Shown here piece by piece: positions 44,909-50,300 of a DNA stretch of 50,300 nt. The notes beneath the pieces were generated by a model, which worked only from the letters and a program-made list of their open reading frames with translations, searched no databases and was not told the origin of the DNA. The stretch's first letter is position 1. Each line of letters starts with the position of its first letter. Source of the DNA: CAYVFC01 sp964450715 (GTDB lineage Bacteria > Myxococcota_A > Polyangia > Polyangiales > JAFGIB01). A program made the translations under genes and the position numbers. Where the stretch lies: positions 1 to 50,300 of the forward strand of contig CAYVFC010000049.1 of the NCBI GenBank assembly GCA_964450715.1, read 5' to 3'.

Positions 44909-46078
44909 ATGCGAGCGGCCTCGATCACTACCGAAAGAGCGAAACACATTCTTGAAGGCAGGTGCGGGATCTGTCTCATGCCCGAGCACGCGGTCCGGCT
45001 GCACGACGAAGGATGCGACTACTGCCGCCCCCGGACGGTACGGACCGAGGTCGACGTTGGCCGAGACCTGATCGCGAACGACAACCAGGGCGTCTCCCTC
45101 GAGGACATCCCCGGGCTGGCCGCGGCCTCGACCGGGCCCTACGACTGCGTGGTGGGCCTGTCGGGCGGCAGGGACAGCGTGTTCCTGCTCTACTACGCCA
45201 AGAAGGTGCTGGGCCTGAATCCTCTGGCCGCCAACTTCAGGACGCGCTTGCAGACCGACGAGGCCAGGCACAACATCGAGGACGCCACCAGCCGACTCGG
45301 CGTGGAGCTTTACACCTACAGCCCGGACGACGCCTTCTTCGGCAAGCTGGTGCGCGGCTTCTTCGAGCGGCACGGCGAGTTCTGCTCTCCCTGCCACAAG
45401 GGGCACCACTACACCCTGGCTCGCGCGGCTGCCGAGCACGGCATCAAGCTCATCATCCGCGGGATATCCTCCAAGATCGATCTGAATCGAATGAACCCCG
45501 GCCATTTCGACCACTTCTGCCGGAGCGAGCTGGAGCTCAACCGCAAGATCGATGCCTTCGGATCCGACTTCGGCATCAGCGAGCAGGAGCTCGAAGCGCA
45601 CCGAGATCTGTTGCATCTAGAGCGGTGGAAAGAAAGGGACGTGCGCACCATCGACCTGCCCGACCTGCTCGACTGGAATTATGGGCGGGTGCAGCAGGTG
45701 CTCGATACCGATCTCGACTGGATCCATCCCCCCAAGCAGTTCTTTCACTGCGACTGCCGGGTCAATCCCACTCTCTGCTACCTGGAGAGCTGCAAGCACG
45801 GCTACAGCGAGAAACAGCTCATCATCAGCAACCACCTGGCGAGCGCGGAGTTCCCGCTCGAGCGGGGGCTCGGGCTTCTCGCCAGCGAGGAGGTGCTCGA
45901 GGTTCCGGAGAACATCGAGCAGGTGCTGGCGCTTCTGGGCGTCGATCGCGAGACCTTCGACGCCTCGGCCGAACGGTTCTGGAAACAGCGGCGCAGCCCC
46001 GGGCGCCCGGTCGTACCAATCCCTTGCGAAGGCTACCGGACTCATGAGCGTCCGGGCGCCGGGAGCGAAACACGATGA
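44909..46078 (+). CDS. PP-loop ATP pyrophosphatase with cysteine clusters
   Basis: GAGGA precedes the ATG at 44909; the product has 389 residues. A zinc knuckle at the N-terminus (Cys19, Cys22, Cys36, Cys39) precedes the ATP pyrophosphatase motif LSGGRDS at 84-90, which binds ATP and adenylates a substrate. Further cysteines occur at FCSPCHKGHH (about 166) and in a CDC...C...C cluster (about 290). The N-terminal CxxC plus PP-loop layout resembles WbpG-type N-acetyl-sugar amidotransferases and also thiolation enzymes. The HisH/HisF-like partners of WbpG are absent. It ends in an ATGA overlap with the racemase-family gene. Confidence 0.8.
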   Translation: MRAASITTERAKHILEGRCGICLMPEHAVRLHDEGCDYCRPRTVRTEVDVGRDLIANDNQGVSLEDIPGLAAASTGPYDCVVGLSGGRDSVFLLYYAKKVLGLNPLAANFRTRLQTDEARHNIEDATSRLGVELYTYSPDDAFFGKLVRGFFERHGEFCSPCHKGHHYTLARAAAEHGIKLIIRGISSKIDLNRMNPGHFDHFCRSELELNRKIDAFGSDFGISEQELEAHRDLLHLERWKERDVRTIDLPDLLDWNYGRVQQVLDTDLDWIHPPKQFFHCDCRVNPTLCYLESCKHGYSEKQLIISNHLASAEFPLERGLGLLASEEVLEVPENIEQVLALLGVDRETFDASAERFWKQRRSPGRPVVPIPCEGYRTHERPGAGSETR

Positions 46079-46788
46079 AGACCATAGGACTCATCGGAGG
46101 CGTGAGCTGGGTTTCCACCCTCGAGTACTATAGGCGCATCAATACCCAGGTGAACCGGGCCAAGGGCGGAGCGGCCTCGGCCCGCATCCTGCTCGACAGC
46201 TTCAACTTCGAGGACATCCTGCCCCATCAGCTTTCGGGCGACGAGAAGGCCGAGAAGAAGATCCTGGTCGAGTGCGCCGCCACCCTGCAAAGGGCCGGCG
46301 CCGATGTCATCTGCATCTGCTCCTGCACCACCAGCATGCTGGTGGAGTCGATCCGGCGCTGTATCGACGTGCCGCTGGTGAACATAGTGGAGAGCATCGC
46401 CGAACACGTGCGGGTGCGCGGTTTCGCACGGGTCGGGCTGCTGGGAACCCAGCGGACCATGTATGGGGAGTTCTTCCGGACGGTGCTCCACGAACGGGGG
46501 CTGCAGGTCGTGGTGCCGGAGCGACGCGACGGAGAGGAGATCAACCGAATCATCTACCAGGAGCTCATCAACAACGTATTCCGCAGAAGCTCGTCTCGCA
46601 CGCTCTGCGAATGCATCCACAAGCTTAGGGCTCGTGGGGTCGACGCGGTGATCCTGGGATGCACGGAGTTGCCCTTGCTGGCTGACGGCAAGCGCAACGG
46701 CGTACCCCTGGTCGACAGCATCCAGGTGCACGTGGATGACGTCTTGCAGTACGTATTCTACGAAGAAAAAGCAGCGTGCTGTGGCTAA
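46075..46788 (+). CDS. Aspartate/glutamate-racemase-family protein
   Basis: The 237-residue product starts in the ATGA overlap. It has IGLIGGVSW at the start and LGCTELPLL with the second catalytic Cys196. The first catalytic site is altered: the usual CNT(A/M)H reads SCTTS with Cys84, so Asn is Thr and the His is missing. The family interconverts D- and L-aspartate or glutamate, or acts on hydantoins or maleate. The altered motif suggests a different substrate. The stop overlaps the next start by eight bases. Confidence 0.82.
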   Translation: MKTIGLIGGVSWVSTLEYYRRINTQVNRAKGGAASARILLDSFNFEDILPHQLSGDEKAEKKILVECAATLQRAGADVICICSCTTSMLVESIRRCIDVPLVNIVESIAEHVRVRGFARVGLLGTQRTMYGEFFRTVLHERGLQVVVPERRDGEEINRIIYQELINNVFRRSSSRTLCECIHKLRARGVDAVILGCTELPLLADGKRNGVPLVDSIQVHVDDVLQYVFYEEKAACCG

Positions 46789-47044
46789 CAAACGGGTGAG
46801 ATGTTGCTATTGCAGCGGAGAGATGGCGACCATCGAGGTGCCCAAGTACAGCGTGCCTCACGGCATCGCCCTGGTCATCATCGGCACCTTGCTGCTCATG
46901 TTCATCCACGTGGGGGGCCTGCTGGGAATCATCGTGGTGCCCTTCGGGCTGGTCGTGCTGCTCTCCAAAAAACGGATCTGGTCCTGTCTCCGCTGCGGGG
47001 CGGTCGCGGACCGGGTCGAACGCCGGCCGAACCGGCTGCCCTGA
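46781..47044 (+). CDS. Small membrane zinc-ribbon protein B
   Basis: The GTG at 46781 gives 87 residues. CCYC near the N-terminus and CLRC near the C-terminus flank a long hydrophobic part (IALVIIGTLLLMFIHVGGLLGIIVVPFGLVVLL) that can hold two membrane helices. It is a paralogue of the protein at 44655-44894, sharing PHGIAL, VPFG, SKKR(I/V)W and a final AD. Two copies inside one short operon suggest a pair or heteromer. Function unknown. Confidence 0.75.
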   Translation: MANKRVRCCYCSGEMATIEVPKYSVPHGIALVIIGTLLLMFIHVGGLLGIIVVPFGLVVLLSKKRIWSCLRCGAVADRVERRPNRLP

Positions 47045-47062
47045 AGACACGGGGTGCGCATC

Positions 47063-48631
47063 ATGTCCATGTCTGCCGCACATGAAGCCCGCCCGGCCGC
47101 CTACGCCGGCCAGCGGCTGGGCGAGGCGATCTTCGCTCGACGGCCCATCCTGCGGGAGACCCTTCAGGCCCACGGTGACCTCTCCCTCGTCGACTACATC
47201 GACCGGCTCTCCGACTACCGGGTTCACCCCGTCTATCTGCCCCGTATCCAGAGGCTGGGCGAGCTGGTGCGGGGCCTGTACGCACCGCTCTGGGGCGCTG
47301 ACCTGGTCGACCGGGCGGTCGAGAAGCTGGTCCGGCGGCCGGTAGTGCTGACGGCGGACCACGCCGGAATGCTGATGTACCCGGTGTATATCCAGGGCAA
47401 CATCATCTTCGGGCTGAGGGAGATCCTAGAGCAACGGGGTATCATCATCAACTTCTTCAGCGGGCTGGTGCCCCTGGACACGGCCTCGATTCCCGGGGGG
47501 ATCTTCCTCTCGGAGACCTATACCCCGGAAAATTCGCGGCGGGACGGCAGCGATCCGGTCGGCAGGAAGGTCAACGCGAATCTATTTCTCTACACCAAGC
47601 GAAGGACGCGGCACTGCTACGCGTGCGGTGCTCCGGGATACGACCATCAAAAGCTCGAGGCCGCGCCGGGCAGGATCACTTCGTTCCTGAACCGGAAGAT
47701 CATCGGCCCGCGCAAGGCCGCGGTGCTGCGCGAGCTGCTGGATACGCTGGTCAAGGCGCCGGAAATCCAGCGGCGGCCGACGCTGATCGAGCAAGCGGCG
47801 CTGATCAACCGGCTGCTGTTCCGGCGCTACCTGCCGGAAGCGGCCGAGCTGCACCTGCTCAGCTTCCAGCTCGAGCGGGTGGCTGCGGAGTGGCTGCGCG
47901 AGCAGCTCGCCAGGCGCGACACGAACAGCCCGACGGTGCGGCTGCTGCTCGATCCGGGCTGGCGAGGATACGCCCTGGAGCGGTTCAACGGGATCAACCC
48001 GAGCTGCTGGGATTTCGACGGCGACGGTCGGCTCCGCTCCGGTACCTTTCTCTTCTGGGGCATCGACGCCGCGGGCAGGGCCGTGCGCCTGCGGGAAGAA
48101 GCCGGCGAGCTGAGAGGAAAGGACGGGTTCCGCATCGAGCTCAACCGGCAATCCTTGCTGGCCGGGCTGTCGAAAGGACGCATCGTGCCCAACATCTTTT
48201 TGGTCTTCTGCGTGCTGGCCTTCGAGTGCGGTCTCTGCTGTTTCGGCGGATTCATGCAAGTCTGGTATTTGGAAAAGATCAAGCGCGGATGGCTTTCGCT
48301 GCTGGCCCGCTTCGGACTGATCGAGCAGGCCAAGCTGGTGCAGACGGTGCCGGTCACCGGCTTTGTCACCGGGCTGGCGCCCTTGCTGTTCGAGCGAGAC
48401 GGCGAAGCCTACCTGCCGGACGGCGCAGACCTCATCCTGGCGGGCGGGCTGGGGACGGGAGAGCTGCAGAGAGTGTCGAGCGCGGCGTTCCGGGAGTCGC
48501 TGCTGCCGGCGCTGCCCTTCATCTACCGGTCCATGTTCGGTGCCGAAGCGGAGTATGCCTACGTCGACATGGCGGAGATCCTGCAGGAGCAGGGTCTGCG
48601 GGAAAAGCTCCTCGCGCGCGTTTCCGGATGA
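47063..48631 (+). CDS. Large unknown protein of the PP-loop operon
   Basis: The ATG at 47063 (GGGG nine bases before) gives 522 residues; a GTG at 47054 is also possible. I recognise no family. Visible features are an N-terminal helical region (about 10-90), LTADHAGMLMYPVYIQGNIIFGLREI near 95-120, HCYACGAPGYDH near 185, and FCVLAFECGLCCFGGFMQ near 392-410 with several cysteines. WDFDGDGRLRSGTFLFWGI near 315-335 resembles a small beta module with acidic loops. There is no signal or clear transmembrane stretch except perhaps near 395. The stop overlaps the transporter start by ATGA. Confidence 0.72.
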   Translation: MSMSAAHEARPAAYAGQRLGEAIFARRPILRETLQAHGDLSLVDYIDRLSDYRVHPVYLPRIQRLGELVRGLYAPLWGADLVDRAVEKLVRRPVVLTADHAGMLMYPVYIQGNIIFGLREILEQRGIIINFFSGLVPLDTASIPGGIFLSETYTPENSRRDGSDPVGRKVNANLFLYTKRRTRHCYACGAPGYDHQKLEAAPGRITSFLNRKIIGPRKAAVLRELLDTLVKAPEIQRRPTLIEQAALINRLLFRRYLPEAAELHLLSFQLERVAAEWLREQLARRDTNSPTVRLLLDPGWRGYALERFNGINPSCWDFDGDGRLRSGTFLFWGIDAAGRAVRLREEAGELRGKDGFRIELNRQSLLAGLSKGRIVPNIFLVFCVLAFECGLCCFGGFMQVWYLEKIKRGWLSLLARFGLIEQAKLVQTVPVTGFVTGLAPLLFERDGEAYLPDGADLILAGGLGTGELQRVSSAAFRESLLPALPFIYRSMFGAEAEYAYVDMAEILQEQGLREKLLARVSG

Positions 48632-49875
48632 TCTGTCTCGGCCCAAAGACCAGCGAGAAACCGCCGCCGGCCGCCAGCGAGATGGACGGACGCGCGCTGA
48701 TGGTAGCGCTGGTGCTGGCCGTGATGGGCATGGCCCGCTCCGCGGCCGTGGTGGGAGGCAGGCAGGCGCTGCTCTTTTGCATCGGCATCGCCATGGGACT
48801 GGTGCTGTACCGCACGAGCTTCGGCTTTACCGGGGCCTGGCGTAAATTCCTGCTGCAGGGCGAAGGCGCCGGGCTGCGCGCGCAGATGGTGATGCTGGCC
48901 GTAGCGGTTTGCCTCTTCTATCCGGCGCTGGCCGACGGGCAGCTGCTGGGCCATCCGGCCGAAGGTTTCGTCATGCCGGCCGGGATGAACATCGTCATCG
49001 GTTCCTTCCTCTTCGGGATCGGCATGCAGCTGGCCGGAGGCTGCGCCTCGGGCACCCTGTTCACGGTGGGCGGCGGGAACGTCAAGATGGTGCTCACCCT
49101 GGCCTTCTTCGTGCTGGGCGCCGCGCTGGGCACTATCTTCGATCCCTCCTGGTGGCTGGGCTTGCCGTCGTTCGGCGCCTACTCGTTCATCCAGCGCTGG
49201 GGCCTGGGGCCGGCGCTAGTGATGAATCTCTCGCTGTTCGCAGCCATCTTCCTGGGCTCGCTCGAAATCGAGCGGCGGCGCAATCATAGACCGATGGAGC
49301 AGGCGGTCGCCTTCGACTGGCTGAGGGGGCCGTGGCCGCTGCTGTCCGGGGCGGTCGGGCTGGCGCTTCTCAACTACGCGACGCTGGCCATATCCGGCCA
49401 CCCCTGGGGGATCACCTCGGGTTTCATGCTCTGGGGAGCCAAGGGGCTCGGCGCGCTCGGCGTCGACCTGTCGCAGTCCGCCTACTGGCACTTTCAAACC
49501 GAAAGGATCGCCGGCAGCGTCTGGGCCGACGAGACCTCGGTGATGGACTTCGGCATCCTCATCGGCGCCATGCTCGCCGCCGCGCTGCTGGGCCGCTTCA
49601 AACCCTCGCTGGCGCTCCGGGGCTCGGATGTCCTGTCCGCGATCGTCGGCGGGCTGCTGCTGGGGTATGGCGCCCGGCTCGCTTTCGGCTGCAACATCGG
49701 CGCGCTGTTCTCGGGTATCGCCTCGGGTAGCCTGCACGGATGGCTCTGGCTGGTCTTCGGCTTCACCGGCAACGCGGTGGGGCTGCGCTTGCAGCGCTGG
49801 CTCGACCCGCCGCGTGCGATTCCTGGTACAACTCGACCGCCTTTGGTAGCAACCGGTTCGGGGGGACGCGGGTAG
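48628..49875 (+). CDS. YeeE/YedE (TsuA-like) sulfur transporter
   Basis: The 415-residue multi-pass membrane protein starts in the ATGA overlap. It has the two family signatures: MQLAGGCASGTLFTVGGGN in the first half and FGCNIGALFSGIASGSLHGW in the second. The Cys in each (GCASG, GCNIG) line the thiosulfate pathway in TsuA; related proteins carry other sulfur or selenium anions. It should import or export a small sulfur compound for the PP-loop operon. The length suits the full two-domain form. Confidence 0.9.
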   Translation: MICLGPKTSEKPPPAASEMDGRALMVALVLAVMGMARSAAVVGGRQALLFCIGIAMGLVLYRTSFGFTGAWRKFLLQGEGAGLRAQMVMLAVAVCLFYPALADGQLLGHPAEGFVMPAGMNIVIGSFLFGIGMQLAGGCASGTLFTVGGGNVKMVLTLAFFVLGAALGTIFDPSWWLGLPSFGAYSFIQRWGLGPALVMNLSLFAAIFLGSLEIERRRNHRPMEQAVAFDWLRGPWPLLSGAVGLALLNYATLAISGHPWGITSGFMLWGAKGLGALGVDLSQSAYWHFQTERIAGSVWADETSVMDFGILIGAMLAAALLGRFKPSLALRGSDVLSAIVGGLLLGYGARLAFGCNIGALFSGIASGSLHGWLWLVFGFTGNAVGLRLQRWLDPPRAIPGTTRPPLVATGSGGRG

Positions 49876-50099
49876 GCCGGGGCCGGTCGGCGGGGGACGC
49901 GCGGCTTGCATTGGCCCGCCCGACAGAGTCAGGCGGACCGCCGGCCGCCAGGCGGCTGCCGAGCAGCTTTCAAAAACATTATGTCTACAATCCTCGGCCT
50001 GCCCGAGGAGCTGCGGGGGCGGATCTGACCTCTGCATCGCGATTTCGGCCCGATGGTTTTTCGGTCTTTCGATCCGTCCCCATCGACCCCCCCCGGCAA
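49876..50099. other. Intergenic gap before the right-edge gene
   Basis: About 220 GC-rich bases separate the converging transporter gene and the partial cysteine-rich gene. No gene, clear terminator or repeat was found. Confidence 0.5.
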
Positions 50100-50300
50100 C
50101 TACATGCAGACAACAGGACCGCCCGTGTTGGTGCAGGTCAACCCGAACGCATCGCAGAGTGGCTGACCGCCGACGTCGCAGTCGACAAGGCAGGTGGTGG
50201 TGACGCAGATCAGGTCTACGGCTGGATTTCCACCGAAATCCTGAACGCACCAGTCCGAGGGCCCGCAGTCGCTTCCGGGGAAGGTGCCGTCCGGCAGGCA
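50100..50300 (-). CDS. Cysteine-rich protein, C-terminal part (cut by window edge)
   Basis: On the minus strand the frame enters the window at 50300 and runs 66 residues to a TAG at 50100-50102. It reads CLPDGTFPGSDCGPSDWCVQ, then ICVTTTCLVDCDVGGQPLC and ends CTNTGGPVVCM. The dense, evenly spaced cysteines match the myxobacterial-type extracellular proteins at 528-2036 and 30379-30840, probably a lipoprotein. The start lies outside the window. Confidence 0.75.
   Translation of the reverse strand, partial: CLPDGTFPGSDCGPSDWCVQDFGGNPAVDLICVTTTCLVDCDVGGQPLCDAFGLTCTNTGGPVVCM

Noticed and set aside
49216..50250. Long minus-strand frame over the transporter gene and the right edge
   Set aside because: Two-thirds is the reverse of the transporter gene; the real minus-strand coding near the edge is in another frame and reads cysteine-rich protein to a TAG at 50100-50102.

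Overview
The window reads as chromosome from a GC-rich member of the Myxococcota or a related deltaproteobacterial lineage. The evidence is indirect: cysteine-rich secreted lipoproteins with Gly/Ala/Asp linkers (528-2036, 30379-30840 and one cut by the right edge), a class III PhaE/PhaC polyhydroxyalkanoate cluster, a SecA of about 1,040 residues, and very high GC at third codon positions. No rRNA gene or CRISPR array was seen. The only complete RNA gene recognised is one tRNA-Ser(UGA).

Bases 86-20991 are an integrated genomic island of about 20.8 kb. An intact tRNA-Ser(UGA) (20930-21019, minus strand) marks the right end, and a 61-base copy of the 3' part of that tRNA (86-146) marks the left end. 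A tyrosine integrase (19752-20801) lies next to the tRNA, and matching 21-base arm-like sites lie just inside both ends. Beside the integrase are a gene of unknown function, an excisionase-like HTH protein, a possible replication initiator and a winged-helix protein. The cargo is mostly defence: a two-gene nuclease pair (2873-5016) and a seven-gene minus-strand operon (13308 down to 5046). That operon encodes a winged-helix regulator, HsdR, HsdM, HsdS, a protein of unknown function, a PIN-GNAT-EVE/ASCH-like fusion and an ASCH-domain protein, most of them joined by ATGA overlaps. A small serine recombinase with a ribbon-helix-helix partner, an SH3-like lipoprotein, an XRE regulator and two cysteine-rich lipoproteins complete the island.

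Bases 21020-31170 are resident chromosome: a family IV (HSL-type) esterase, a 4Fe-4S protein, and a tight plus-strand operon of response regulator, FecR-domain protein, FnIII-like/outer-membrane protein and sensor histidine kinase. A DUF362 protein and a small lipoprotein follow, then an intergenic stretch with three 49-base tandem repeats running into a long inverted repeat.

Bases 31522-35141 form a polyhydroxyalkanoate locus: a small phasin-like protein, a short PhaE-like paralogue, PhaE and class III PhaC. The PhaC carries an unusual C-terminal tail of about 90 residues made of AA(Q/R/K)(T/P) repeats, resembling histone H1/PhaF-type tails.

Bases 35410-44032 hold an M20 peptidase, SecA, a YaaW-like protein with an unknown partner, a small SpoIIAA-like protein and an MHS-type MFS transporter whose last codons lie in a tandem 25-base repeat.

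Bases 44655-49875 form a compact operon that I regard as the best candidate for an undescribed system. It encodes two related small membrane zinc-ribbon proteins, a PP-loop ATP pyrophosphatase with extra cysteine clusters, an Asp/Glu-racemase-family protein with an altered active-site motif, a large unknown protein, and a YeeE/YedE (TsuA-like) sulfur transporter. A regularly spaced array of GAAAC boxes lies upstream.
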